Shown here in pieces: positions 49,756-59,011 of a stretch of DNA of 64,000 nucleotides (position 1 is its first letter; each line of letters begins with the position of its first letter). The translations under genes and the position numbers were made by a program. Under the pieces are notes generated by a model. It saw nothing but the letters and a program-made list of their open reading frames with translations. It had not been told where the DNA came from and did no database searches. The stretch covers positions 1-64,000 of the forward strand of contig CAVYTF010000010.1 in assembly GCA_963771435.1 (NCBI GenBank), given 5' to 3'. The stretch comes from CAVYTF01 sp963771435 (GTDB lineage Bacteria; Bacteroidota; Bacteroidia; Chitinophagales; Chitinophagaceae).

Positions 49756-50949
49756 ATGAATACCACTTTATCTTCCAACGAATCGACCCCTTCAGGCAAA
49801 AAAAAGATCATTGTTCTCGGCAGCGGCCCTAACAGGATCGGGCAGGGCATTGAGTTTGATTATTGCTGCGTGCACGGTTTGCTTGCTATAAAAGAATGCG
49901 GTTATGAATCCATCATGATCAATTGTAACCCCGAAACGGTTTCCACTGATTTTGACATGGCTGATAAATTATATTTCGAACCGGTATATTGGGAGCACCT
50001 TCGGGATATAATCGAACTGGAAAAACCAGATGGCGTTATTGTTCAGCTTGGTGGCCAAACAGCTTTAAAACTTGCAAGGAAGCTGCATCAAAAAGGAGTG
50101 AGGATCGTAGGCACTTCATTCGACAACATGGACATAGCCGAAGACCGCGGCAGGTTCAGCGACCTTTTGAAAGAATTGAAAATACCTTACCCTGATTATG
50201 GTACTGCCTTTACTGCTGAGGAAGCAATTGAGGTAGCGCATAAAGTGGGCTTCCCCGTGCTGGTGAGGCCAAGCTATGTTTTGGGGGGGCAAAGAATGCG
50301 CATTGTAATTAACGATGAAGAACTGGAAAAGGCGGTTGTGAGTTTGCTGAAACATATTCCTGATAATAAAATTTTGGTGGATCATTTTCTCGACCGTTGC
50401 CAGGAAGCTGAAATTGATGCCATTTTTGACGGCGAAGACTTTCACGTAATGGGCGTGATGGAGCACATTGAACCTGCGGGCATCCACAGCGGGGATAGCA
50501 ATGCAGTGCTGCCTGCGTTTAACCTTACGCCGCTTGTCATCACAACGATGGAGTATTATGCTGAAAAAATTGCAAGAGCGCTTAATATTCTTGGGTTAAT
50601 TAATATCCAGTTCGCCATTAAAAACGGAAACGTTTTTGTAATAGAAGCAAACCCGCGGGCAAGCCGCACAACGCCCTTCATCGCAAAGGCCTATAAAATT
50701 CCTTACCTCAATATTGCCACCAAAATAATGCTTGGTGCCGCAAAGCTCAAAGACTTTACGATGGAAAAAAAGTTGGAAGGGTTTGCCATTAAAGAGCCGG
50801 TATTTAGTTTCAACAAATTCCCGAACGTGAACAAAGAGCTTGGCCCTGAAATGAAAAGTACTGGCGAAGCTATCCGTTTTATCAAAGATCTGCGTGATCC
50901 TTATTTTCGCAATTTGTATAAAGAGAAGAGTATGTATTTGAGTAAATAA
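49756..50949 (+). CDS. carB: Stand-alone C-terminal half of carbamoyl-phosphate synthase large chain
   Basis: This 397-residue ATP-grasp protein corresponds to the second synthetase domain of CarB (about residues 555-935 of the E. coli enzyme), which phosphorylates carbamate. Matches include KKIIVLGSGPNRIGQGIEFD, INCNPETVSTDFDMADKLYF, PVLVRPSYVLGGQRMRIV, HIEPAGIHSGDSNAVLPA and VIEANPRASRTTPFI. The N-terminal carboxy-phosphate half is absent: the upstream gene is unrelated and divergent, and the protein starts with its own short leader. The C-terminal allosteric (MGS) domain is absent too. It is nine bases before comEC. Split CarB genes are known in some archaea and Aquifex, so a partner elsewhere is expected. 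Confidence 0.87.
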   Translation: MNTTLSSNESTPSGKKKIIVLGSGPNRIGQGIEFDYCCVHGLLAIKECGYESIMINCNPETVSTDFDMADKLYFEPVYWEHLRDIIELEKPDGVIVQLGGQTALKLARKLHQKGVRIVGTSFDNMDIAEDRGRFSDLLKELKIPYPDYGTAFTAEEAIEVAHKVGFPVLVRPSYVLGGQRMRIVINDEELEKAVVSLLKHIPDNKILVDHFLDRCQEAEIDAIFDGEDFHVMGVMEHIEPAGIHSGDSNAVLPAFNLTPLVITTMEYYAEKIARALNILGLINIQFAIKNGNVFVIEANPRASRTTPFIAKAYKIPYLNIATKIMLGAAKLKDFTMEKKLEGFAIKEPVFSFNKFPNVNKELGPEMKSTGEAIRFIKDLRDPYFRNLYKEKSMYLSK

Positions 50950-50958
50950 GACACTTCA

Positions 50959-53028
50959 ATGTTTCCTTCTTCAATGCCTTTCGTACGCTTGCTTATTGCA
51001 TTTGTTGCAGGAATTTTATTGCAATGGTATTTGCGGCTTTTCATGATCCCTTTGTTGATCTTATTTGCAACAATTGTATTTTTTCTGCTTCTGTTCTCAT
51101 TACTGCCTTTTGAAAAAAAATTCTCTTTTAGATTCTTACAAGGTGTCGCTATCTTGCTTTTAGTCATTGATGCTGGCGCGATGGTGATGTATGTAAAAGA
51201 TATTCGTAACCAACCAAACCAAATCAGCTCCTGCTATAAAAAAAGCGATATAATAGAAGCAACTTTGCTAGAACCGCTTGTTGAAAAGCCAAAAACTTTT
51301 AAGGCTCTTGCTTTAATAAACAACGTATTTAGAAACGGAGTTCGCCAAGATATAAAGGCGAAAATTCTTATTTATTTTAAAAGTGACACTGCACTAAAAG
51401 ATCTTACATATGGCTCGCAGATCATTTTTAATAAACCTTTAGAAAGTATTACAAATTCGGGCAATCCAGGTGAATTTGATTACAAGACGTATTGCCTTTT
51501 CCAGGGTATTGAGGAGCAAGTTTTTCTTTCTTCAAAAAACTATATTTTACTTCCCGGCAAGCAAACCAATTGGCTGCAATCATTTCTCTTTAGCGCAAGG
51601 AGCTATATTATTGAAACATTACGTCAAAATATTCCTGGTAAAAAAGAGCAAAGTGTGGCAGAAGCCTTACTGATAGGCTACCGCGAGGACATAGATAAAA
51701 CCTTATTAGAAGCTTATAGAAATACGGGTGTGATACATATAATTGTTATCAGTGGACTGCATATGGGCATGGTATATGGACTTGCGGTTTGGCTAATCTC
51801 TTTTTTCAAAACTAAAAAATGGCACAGGTTTATAAAGCCTTTGATTGTGCTTATTGTTATTTGGCTGTTCGTTTTTATTACCGGAGCAAGGCCTTCCATT
51901 TTGCGCGTTGCCACTATGCTTTCTTTTGTTGTTATCGGCGAGGCCTTGAAGCGGAGGTCCAATGTTTACAATAGTTTAGCGGCTTCTGCCTTTTGTTTGC
52001 TGCTTGTTGACCCGTTCTTCTTATGGGATGCTGGCTTTCAGCTTTCGTTTGCAGCAGTTGCAAGTATTGTTACATTTTACAAGCCTGTTTATCATCGGCT
52101 TCATTTCGAAAACAGGCTCGTGAATAAAGTTTGGCAATTGACCGCCTTAACAATTTCAGTGCAGTTCTTTACGCTGCCCTTGGTTTTATATTATTTCCAC
52201 AGGTTCCCGACTTTCTTCCTGTTTGCAAATTTTATCGCAGTGCCTCTGGCTTGCTTTTGTCTCTACCTTGAGCTCCTGCTGTTGCTTATTTCAAAATGGA
52301 AGTGGCTGGCTGCAGTTATTGGAAAGACAATAGCCGCCTGCATTTGGATAATGAACAGGAGTATAGAAAACACTAACAGGTTGCCTTTTAGCTACGTTGA
52401 TAATATTTACCAAACTTTTTTTCAAACTATTGTGTTACTGATTTGCATAATCGCATTTGCGACTTGGTTACTGCGAAAATCAACTAAAAGCTTATTAATC
52501 GGCTTGGGAAGTCTATCCCTTTTTATTGTTGCAAAAGATATTGTCACCTGGCAGGATAAACATCAAAGAAAATTGATCGTTTACAACATATATAGGCATT
52601 CGGCAGTGGATATTTTAGAAGGAAATAACTTTATACATTTTGGCGATGATGCCACCCAAAATCCCGCACAGCAGGACTTTTACCTTACTCCATCAAGGAT
52701 ATCTTTTCATGCAAATGAAGAAGAAGATAGTACAGCACTTCAAATCGGCAATCACTTTATCAGTTCAAATAATAAAAACATTTTTATCCTAAATAAGACT
52801 TTGCCCGTAGTGGCTTTGCCAGAAAAAATCCCTATGGACGTCATTATTGTTTCCTATAACCCACGCATCAGCATGAGTGATGTGGTTAATGTTTTTAATT
52901 GCAAAGAGATCATTTTCGACAGTAGCAACCCGCCGTGGAAAATTGCACAATGGACAAAAGAATGCGACAGCTTACATTTGCCCTTCCATTCGGTCGCCCG
53001 ACAAGGAGCTTTTGTAATGGACCTTTAA
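50959..53028 (+). CDS. comEC: ComEC/Rec2-family DNA-uptake channel protein
   Basis: This 689-residue polytopic membrane protein is the likely inner-membrane channel for single-stranded DNA uptake. Two or three N-terminal helices precede an OB-like (DUF4131) domain with LTYGSQIIFNKPLESI and NPGEFDYKTYCLFQGI. The competence domain (about 240-500) has EALLIGYREDIDKTLLEAYR, the signature VISGLHMGMVYGLAVWL, TGARPSILRVATMLS and DAGFQLSFAAVASIV. The C-terminal about 170 residues lack the HxHxDH motif of the metallo-beta-lactamase part found in many ComECs. It lies nine bases after the carB-like gene. Confidence 0.9.
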   Translation: MFPSSMPFVRLLIAFVAGILLQWYLRLFMIPLLILFATIVFFLLLFSLLPFEKKFSFRFLQGVAILLLVIDAGAMVMYVKDIRNQPNQISSCYKKSDIIEATLLEPLVEKPKTFKALALINNVFRNGVRQDIKAKILIYFKSDTALKDLTYGSQIIFNKPLESITNSGNPGEFDYKTYCLFQGIEEQVFLSSKNYILLPGKQTNWLQSFLFSARSYIIETLRQNIPGKKEQSVAEALLIGYREDIDKTLLEAYRNTGVIHIIVISGLHMGMVYGLAVWLISFFKTKKWHRFIKPLIVLIVIWLFVFITGARPSILRVATMLSFVVIGEALKRRSNVYNSLAASAFCLLLVDPFFLWDAGFQLSFAAVASIVTFYKPVYHRLHFENRLVNKVWQLTALTISVQFFTLPLVLYYFHRFPTFFLFANFIAVPLACFCLYLELLLLLISKWKWLAAVIGKTIAACIWIMNRSIENTNRLPFSYVDNIYQTFFQTIVLLICIIAFATWLLRKSTKSLLIGLGSLSLFIVAKDIVTWQDKHQRKLIVYNIYRHSAVDILEGNNFIHFGDDATQNPAQQDFYLTPSRISFHANEEEDSTALQIGNHFISSNNKNIFILNKTLPVVALPEKIPMDVIIVSYNPRISMSDVVNVFNCKEIIFDSSNPPWKIAQWTKECDSLHLPFHSVARQGAFVMDL

Positions 53029-53094
53029 AAAGTTAATTCATAATATCTAACAACGCATTATATAATTTACGATTTTCCATAGAACACTTATCGT

Positions 53095-54609
53095 ATGCAG
53101 AAAAAAATACAGTCAGCGCTTATTTCAGTTTTTTATAAAGATGGATTAGCGCCTTTGGTAAAACAACTGGAACAGCTTGACATTACCATTTATACTACCG
53201 GCGGCACACAAAAGTTTATTGAGGAGAGGGGTATTAAATGTGTGGCCGTTGAAAGCCTCACTTCATATCCTTCTATCCTTGGAGGGCGAGTTAAAACCCT
53301 TCATCCATCAGTATTTGGCGGCATTCTCGGCAGAAGGAATCTGAAACAGGATGTAAGTGAAATGAAAGAATATAATATTCCTGAAATTGACCTAGTCATT
53401 GTTGATCTATATCCTTTTGAAGAAACGGTGGCTAATACAAAAGAAGAATCCCTTATCATAGAAAAAATAGATATTGGCGGCCCTTCCATGATCCGTGCGG
53501 CAGCAAAGAATCATAAAGATGTAATTGTCATTGCATCCAAAGATGATTACGCCGTTATCCTGAAATTACTACAGCAACAAAATGGCTCTACCACTTTGGA
53601 ACAGCGCAAAGCTTTTGCAGCAAAGGCTTTTGAGATAGTTATGAATTATGATATTGTCATCAATAATTATTTCAACGGGGCTGTGTTTTATCCTTTGCGA
53701 AATAAGCAACCGCTTCGCTACGGCGAGAATCCACACCAGCAGGCTTCTTTCTTTGGCGACCTAACGGCAGTATTTACACAACTTAACGGCAAGGAATTAT
53801 CATATAATAACCTTGTAGATGTTGACGCGGCAATTCAACTTATAAAGGAGCTCTCCTCCTCTATTGATGGGGTTGCTTTTGCTATTATCAAACACACAAA
53901 TGTTTGCGGAGCGGCTTTGCGCGAAACTGTGAAAAGCGCATGGGATGCTGCTTTAGAAGGGGATAAAGAAAGCGCATTTGGTGGTGTACTTATCACCAAT
54001 GCAACGATCGACAAAGCAACTGCCGAAGCCATCAGTGAAATATTCTTTGAAGTATTAATTGCGCCAGCCTTTGAGGAAGATGCTTTGCAACTATTAAAAA
54101 GCAAGAAGAACAGGATATTGCTTCAGCTTAAGCAACAGTCAACGATCAGTAATCAGCAGTACAAATCCCTGCTTAATGGAACCCTTGTGCAGGACACAGA
54201 CGAAAGGAATTTTGCTGAATGGAAAGAGGTAGGCGGCCGGGAAACAACTGAGGATGAAAAGGCTAACCTGGAGTTTGCAAACCTACTCTGTAAGCATCTA
54301 AAAAGCAATGCCATTGCATTGGTGAAAAACAAACAGCTTGTGGGCAAGGGGTGCGGGCAAACCAGCCGCATAGATTCCTTACGGCAGGCGATCGAGAAAG
54401 CAAAGCAGTTTGGGTTTGACCTGCATGGCGCTGTGCTTGCCAGCGATGCCTTCTTCCCTTTTGGTGATTGTGTGCAGATGGCACATGCAGAAGGGATTGA
54501 AGCGTTTATAGAGCCGGGCGGCTCTATCCGGGACAAGGACAGCATTGAGTATTCTGTAGAGCATAAGCTGGCAATGGTGTTTACAGGGCTGCGGCATTTC
54601 AGGCATTAG
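53095..54609 (+). CDS. purH: Bifunctional AICAR transformylase / IMP cyclohydrolase
   Basis: PurH catalyses the last two steps of IMP synthesis. The 504-residue protein has the N-terminal cyclohydrolase (1-190; ALISVFYKDGLAPLVKQL, then GRVKTLHPSVFGGILGRR and VIVDLYPFEETV) and a transformylase domain with LRYGENPHQQASFFGD, the Lys-His pair in AIIKHTNVCGAALRE and SAFGGVLIT. The C-terminus has GAVLASDAFFPFGDCV and IEPGGSIRDKDSIE. It is slightly shorter than E. coli PurH (529). The stretch QQSTISNQQY (about 54137-54160) has a loose 7-bp period in the DNA. Downstream, 54610-54879 is G-rich with nothing recognised. Confidence 0.93.
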   Translation: MQKKIQSALISVFYKDGLAPLVKQLEQLDITIYTTGGTQKFIEERGIKCVAVESLTSYPSILGGRVKTLHPSVFGGILGRRNLKQDVSEMKEYNIPEIDLVIVDLYPFEETVANTKEESLIIEKIDIGGPSMIRAAAKNHKDVIVIASKDDYAVILKLLQQQNGSTTLEQRKAFAAKAFEIVMNYDIVINNYFNGAVFYPLRNKQPLRYGENPHQQASFFGDLTAVFTQLNGKELSYNNLVDVDAAIQLIKELSSSIDGVAFAIIKHTNVCGAALRETVKSAWDAALEGDKESAFGGVLITNATIDKATAEAISEIFFEVLIAPAFEEDALQLLKSKKNRILLQLKQQSTISNQQYKSLLNGTLVQDTDERNFAEWKEVGGRETTEDEKANLEFANLLCKHLKSNAIALVKNKQLVGKGCGQTSRIDSLRQAIEKAKQFGFDLHGAVLASDAFFPFGDCVQMAHAEGIEAFIEPGGSIRDKDSIEYSVEHKLAMVFTGLRHFRH

Positions 54610-54879
54610 AGCCGGGGATACCTGGCCTTTTATTGTTATTGAACGGCTTATCTATAGAACAGGTAATAATGGCAGAGGGTTGGCGGCGGTTGGGCGGAGA
54701 GGTGATCGTGGTGAAGTCTAGTGAAGGTGGCAGGAAGGACGCAGGGATGCGGCAGGGAGGAGGAAGGGCGTCGGGGAAGGGTTTAAATGGGGTTTTATGC
54801 AAGAAAATACTAATATCGAATAATTAATTCGGAAAAATTGGCAGATGGAGGTTTTTGTTCGGGTTGAAAATCTAATATA

Positions 54880-56178
54880 TCATCCGAAATTGTTTTCTAA
54901 AAAATCAGCGTACATTTTTCTCCAGGGGAGCCATTGTTTTTGGCCTGTGAGAAAATGGTTGTGGAAGATGGTGATGAGGGTGCCGTTGACTGATCTTACC
55001 ACGTCATAATATTGTTGCAGTTCTTCGGCGGCCTGGGGGGCGGAATAATGCTGTTCGAAAAAGGAGTTGGCTTCCATGTAACAGAAAGGATGCACAAGAA
55101 GGATTGTTTTTTCTTCTTTATCTAAATCGTACCAATAAAAAGGTGAAGCAAAGGATGCCCTGAAACCGTTGATGCTTCCATAGCCCATGGAATAGTCATT
55201 AGTGACCTGGTTCTTCAGAAGCAGGTGGTATGTTTCGGGGAAATGCATCCTGATGTAATGCTGGCGGGAGTGAGAAACCTGTTCCCCTGTTGTTGTTTTT
55301 AATAAGCCAATTTCATTGCTTAATTTAGTTTCATCATCACCGCTTTGCCAGGATGGATGGATGGCCGCCTGGTATTTGGAAGCCTCTTGCTTAATTAACT
55401 GCTGCATGGCTTTATTGCGCGGTGAAATATTTTTATCGTATCCCCTTCTTTTTTCGGCCAATAAAAAAAAGTATAAAGGCTTTAGTTCATATTTTTTATG
55501 CAGCTCATCCAGCCATTGATATACATCAAAAGGGTCGCTTTTTCTTTTTATTAAAACAAGTATTCTTTCTTTTACAGTTGACCATTGGCCAATAACGATC
55601 GCCCTGAAGATGCCGCCAACACTATCTTTCAGCGAATGGTTTAAATAACTGTAAGCAATATCAATATCGTAGGTGGGGAGGAAAGAGCTTTCAGCTTTGA
55701 GCTTTGAGCTTTGAGCTTTGAGCATGGGGAATTGTGAGATAAGTTCTTTCATCCATAAATTAACCAAAGGAAGCTGGAGAAAGTTTTCCTTGTAAGCAAG
55801 GCTGTTGTTGTGGGCGTACCTGCCATACATATCTTTTTCGTGGGGCAGGTATTCTTCATAACGCGAGATAAGATAGAAAGATGCGGCAAAAATATCAAAC
55901 GGGATATCCCCGCCTGTCCTGAAAAAAGCTTTCAATCCCATCCATTCAAAACATTCAATTTGTTGGGCTGCTATTTTATTTTCAAATAATAAAGTGTGTG
56001 GCTTTATCCATGTTGTATCAGCAAGCCGCTCATGAGAGTAGTTGGTCTTACAACCCTTATAAGCAATAAAAATTTCTTTGTTCGTCTCAATTTTATAATC
56101 GCTGATGCCGCATGATGCAAACAATGTTTCAACAATGTATTGAAAGCGAGGCGTGATATGCGGAGTATAAACGAGCAA
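54880..56178 (-). CDS. Polysaccharide-deacetylase-like protein (DUF7033 type)
   Basis: This 432-residue cytoplasmic-looking protein lacks a signal peptide. Its N-terminal about 160 residues (MLVYTPHITPRFQYIVETLF, then FFRTGGDIPFDIFAASFYLI and SRYEEYLPHEKDMYGRY) match the Bacteroidota DUF7033 group that precedes a polysaccharide-deacetylase-like barrel. The barrel starts with PTYDIDIAYSY, which aligns with the catalytic TxDxD motif, and includes AAIHPSW and ending histidine TIFHNHFL. A heptad cassette (55686-55720) inserts KAQSSKLKAESS immediately before the TYDID motif. The substrate is unknown; such proteins are often in envelope-polysaccharide loci. Confidence 0.8.
   Translation of the reverse strand: MLVYTPHITPRFQYIVETLFASCGISDYKIETNKEIFIAYKGCKTNYSHERLADTTWIKPHTLLFENKIAAQQIECFEWMGLKAFFRTGGDIPFDIFAASFYLISRYEEYLPHEKDMYGRYAHNNSLAYKENFLQLPLVNLWMKELISQFPMLKAQSSKLKAESSFLPTYDIDIAYSYLNHSLKDSVGGIFRAIVIGQWSTVKERILVLIKRKSDPFDVYQWLDELHKKYELKPLYFFLLAEKRRGYDKNISPRNKAMQQLIKQEASKYQAAIHPSWQSGDDETKLSNEIGLLKTTTGEQVSHSRQHYIRMHFPETYHLLLKNQVTNDYSMGYGSINGFRASFASPFYWYDLDKEEKTILLVHPFCYMEANSFFEQHYSAPQAAEELQQYYDVVRSVNGTLITIFHNHFLTGQKQWLPWRKMYADFLENNFG
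55686..55720 (-). repeat. Heptad-repeat cassette inside the deacetylase-like gene
   Basis: Five tandem 7-bp units (AGCTTTC, then AGCTTTG four times) on the plus strand lie inside the gene in frame and encode an SSKLKAESS-type insertion right before the catalytic TYDID motif. Confidence 0.75.
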
Positions 56179-56300
56179 TTACAAAGAATGAATTATAAAT
56201 AAATAATGCAACAAACTTATAACTCATAAATCGGGTGGCAAAAAATGGGAGGTACAGGCTTTAGCGGAAGGGACAGGCAGGCTGTAGTTTTTATTGTAAA

Positions 56301-56337
56301 AAGCGCGCACAAGATAGCGGGTATTTTGTGCGCGCTT
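56301..56337 (-). terminator. Intrinsic terminator of the DUF2911-TPR gene
   Basis: AAGCGCGCACAA (56301-56312) and TTGTGCGCGCTT (56326-56337) form a perfect 12-bp stem; on the minus strand it is followed by T residues. It starts eight bases after the stop at 56345. Confidence 0.85.
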
Positions 56338-56344
56338 CCGTAGT

Positions 56345-57436
56345 TTACATGGCCCCTAACTGTTTCAGGAATTTTTCTGAATTTGCTTTTGTAGCTGGGG
56401 AAGGGTTAAGACTAAGCGACTTTTTAAAACTAAGGATCGCATTTTTCTTATCGCCCTTATCGGCATAAGCTTCACCAAGGCTATCCCAAACGTTTGCGCT
56501 TTCAGGATGCTGTTTGGTATTGATGATCAGTATGTCGATGGCTTTATCAAGCTGGTTCTGCGCTATCAACTGGTAGCCGTAATTGTTTACCTCATTTTCT
56601 GTTGCGACTGCTACTGCCTGGTCCATTGTTTTATCAGCATCAGCTGTGTTGCCCAATTGTCTTTGCAACCCTGCTTTTGTGGCCAGCGTTGTAAAGTTGG
56701 GATTCATTGCCACAGCCCTGTTTGCCCATGTGAGCCCTTCGTTATAATTGGTTTTATTCTGGAGCGCGTAGTTTGCTGCACTTGCATATCCCTCCCAGCT
56801 AAAACCGGCTGTATTCTTTAATTCTTCTTCGGCGTTTGCCATTACAATGCCATCAACATCGAACTCAATTTTTACAGGAAATTGTTTCTTCTCCCAGTTA
56901 AGCACAAGGTCTGCAGAGTTTTTGGTTACGTTGATAAAGTCGTAGGTAAGCCTCTCTGTGAAAGGTATATCGGCCAACTGTATTTTAGCTCTCATCTGGT
57001 CAAGTTTGGCGTCATAAAAAAAGCTTCCCCAAGCCTTGTAATCCTTTGATAATACCACTTCGCCAGTATTGTCCTGGTTGATAACAAAAAAGAGACCGTA
57101 AGAGCCTGCGGGAACAGGCTGACCCTGTATGGTTACATCATTGGAGAATTTGATAACTGTGTTTTCATTTGCACCAGCCCGCCATGGTGCTGAATTGCCA
57201 GCGCCAAAGCCTTGTACATTCCAGCCATAAGGCACTAAAGCGCCCCATATAGTGCGACCCTTTACTGATGGCCTTGAATAATTAACTGAAACAGTAGAGA
57301 TGCCTATGGTTTGCGAAACCGTTGCGGCAGGGCTTGGCTCGCGCGGCGTTGTAATGTCTCCTTGTGCAATACTGTTTATCGCTGTGAGGAGACCAAAGGA
57401 TAGTACAGCAAATTTTAATGTAGATAGTTTAAGCAT
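56345..57436 (-). CDS. Exported DUF2911 protein with TPR repeats
   Basis: This protein is about 363 residues from ATG 57436 (MLKLSTLKFAVLSFGLLTAINSIA-Q), eight codons inside the longer frame, chosen because the signal peptide begins there. DUF2911 (about 30-180) has SVNYSRPSVKGRTIWGALV, WRAGANENTVIKFSNDV and PAGSYGLFFV. The C-terminal half has three or four TPRs (for example ALQNKTNYNEGLTWANRAV and NVWDSLGEAYADKGDKKNAI). DUF2911 proteins are common, exported and uncharacterised in Bacteroidota. It is a monocistronic unit with its own strong terminator. Confidence 0.9.
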   Translation of the reverse strand: MLKLSTLKFAVLSFGLLTAINSIAQGDITTPREPSPAATVSQTIGISTVSVNYSRPSVKGRTIWGALVPYGWNVQGFGAGNSAPWRAGANENTVIKFSNDVTIQGQPVPAGSYGLFFVINQDNTGEVVLSKDYKAWGSFFYDAKLDQMRAKIQLADIPFTERLTYDFINVTKNSADLVLNWEKKQFPVKIEFDVDGIVMANAEEELKNTAGFSWEGYASAANYALQNKTNYNEGLTWANRAVAMNPNFTTLATKAGLQRQLGNTADADKTMDQAVAVATENEVNNYGYQLIAQNQLDKAIDILIINTKQHPESANVWDSLGEAYADKGDKKNAILSFKKSLSLNPSPATKANSEKFLKQLGAM

Positions 57437-57601
57437 AACGATGGTTTTTTGTGATGACAATAATTATAAAGTATAAATTTATATTATGCCGTAAAGACAG
57501 AATAAGTATTATACGCAGAAGGCAAAAAAGAAATGCTGAACGGGTGAAAAACCGAGGAACAGTGATTTGGATGAGGAGTGAAATATATAGCTGTTAATTC
57601 A

Positions 57602-58975
57602 TCACCCTTTTCTTTCAGCCCACATTTCATTAAACGTCTTTTCGCTGAAATGCAAGGGAGCCCTGTGTTTCACCCATCCTTTGAAAAGGCTGTTCACGAT
57701 CTTGTTTTTCAGCTTGCCATTGCCGAAGTTCATTAGTTTCCTGTTGAGGCTTGCCTTTCTCCAGGCCTTCCATGCAAGTTCTTCGCTGAAAGAGGCTTCA
57801 TGGCCTTCAACAGATTCGCGCCTGTTCTCGAGGAGTAGTTCATGCAGATTGATGCGAACGGGGCAGACCTCGGTACAGTTGCCGCACAAAGATGATGCAT
57901 AGCTGAGATGCTTATATTCCCAATCCCCCTCCAAATGGGGAGTAATTATGCTGCCGATGGGGCCGCTGTAAGTGGTTCCATAACTGTGGCCGCCAATGTT
58001 CTTATAAACGGGGCAGGCGTTTAAACATGCGCCGCAGCGTATGCAATAGAGCGCCTCACGTGTTTTGGGGCTTTGGAGCAAATTTGTTCTGCCGTTGTCA
58101 AGCAGTATCACATACATGTTCTCAGGCCCATCCGTTTCGTTTTGCTGTCTTGGGCCGGAGATGATGGTGTTGTAAACAGTGAGCTTTTGTCCTGTTCCAT
58201 AAGTGGCGAGCAATGGCCAAAACAAAGCCAGGTCAGTGAATGAAGGGATCATCTTCTCGATGCCGGCAATTACAATATGTGTTTTTGGAAAAGCGCTGCA
58301 AAGCCTTGCGTTGCCTTCGTTCTCTGTTATTGCTACGGCACCGATGTCGGCAATGATAAAGTTTGCACCGGTTACGCCGATCTCTGCTTGTACGTATTTT
58401 TCGCGTAAAAGCTTTCGCGCAAAAAGAGTTATTTCCTCGGGAGACAGACCAGGTGGCGTTCCCAGTTTTTCTTCAAAGACCTTTGCTACATCCTCTTTGC
58501 TTTTGTGCATGGCAGGCGTTACAATATGATAAGGCGGCTCGCCGTCCAATTGCTGTATGTATTCGCCCAGATCAGTTTCTATGCTTTCAATGCCCAGCTT
58601 GTTCAAGAATCCGTTCAGGTGAATTTCTTCTGTCACCATGCTCTTGCTCTTCACCAACGTCTTACACTTCTTTTCGATGCATATTTTTTCTATCTCGTCA
58701 AGCGCCTGTTCTGTAGTTTCTGCCCAGATCACTTTTGCGCCGCGGTTGGTAATTTGCTTTTCAAACTCTTCCAGGTTGGTGGCAAGGTTCTCAATTGCGC
58801 GCCACTTTGCATTCTTTGCCCGTTCACGCGCCAGCATGAGGTTTGCAAATTGCTGTTTACCCTTTGGTACAGTGGCGTCGTATTTTCCTATATTAAAGTT
58901 TATCTTTTTGCGATGCTCGCTGTCATTAGCTTTCAGCTTGCTCCTTGCTATAAAAGATGATGCGGTTTCTGTCAT
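57602..58975 (-). CDS. lutB: Iron-sulfur lactate-utilisation-type protein LutB
   Basis: This 457-residue protein is of the LutB/YkgF family, part of the iron-sulfur lactate oxidase complex that converts L-lactate to pyruvate. The LUD domain (about 60-300) has GAKVIWAETTEQALDEI and TGANFIIADIGAVAITENEG. Two ferredoxin-type clusters follow: CIRCGACLNACP (about 312-323) and CGNCTEVCP (about 361-369), with spacing CxxCxxxCP as expected. A C-terminal helical domain completes it. LutA and LutC are not in the window. The DUF3109 gene lies 36 bases upstream on the same strand and may be co-transcribed. Confidence 0.88.
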   Translation of the reverse strand: MTETASSFIARSKLKANDSEHRKKINFNIGKYDATVPKGKQQFANLMLARERAKNAKWRAIENLATNLEEFEKQITNRGAKVIWAETTEQALDEIEKICIEKKCKTLVKSKSMVTEEIHLNGFLNKLGIESIETDLGEYIQQLDGEPPYHIVTPAMHKSKEDVAKVFEEKLGTPPGLSPEEITLFARKLLREKYVQAEIGVTGANFIIADIGAVAITENEGNARLCSAFPKTHIVIAGIEKMIPSFTDLALFWPLLATYGTGQKLTVYNTIISGPRQQNETDGPENMYVILLDNGRTNLLQSPKTREALYCIRCGACLNACPVYKNIGGHSYGTTYSGPIGSIITPHLEGDWEYKHLSYASSLCGNCTEVCPVRINLHELLLENRRESVEGHEASFSEELAWKAWRKASLNRKLMNFGNGKLKNKIVNSLFKGWVKHRAPLHFSEKTFNEMWAERKG

Positions 58976-59011
58976 GGTTGTTAACTGTATTAAAAAACAA
59001 GCCTTAAGGAA

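Noticed and set aside
54633..54827. Short plus-strand frame after purH
   Set aside because: It is the product of a G-rich stretch with no recognisable domain; a mirror frame exists on the other strand.
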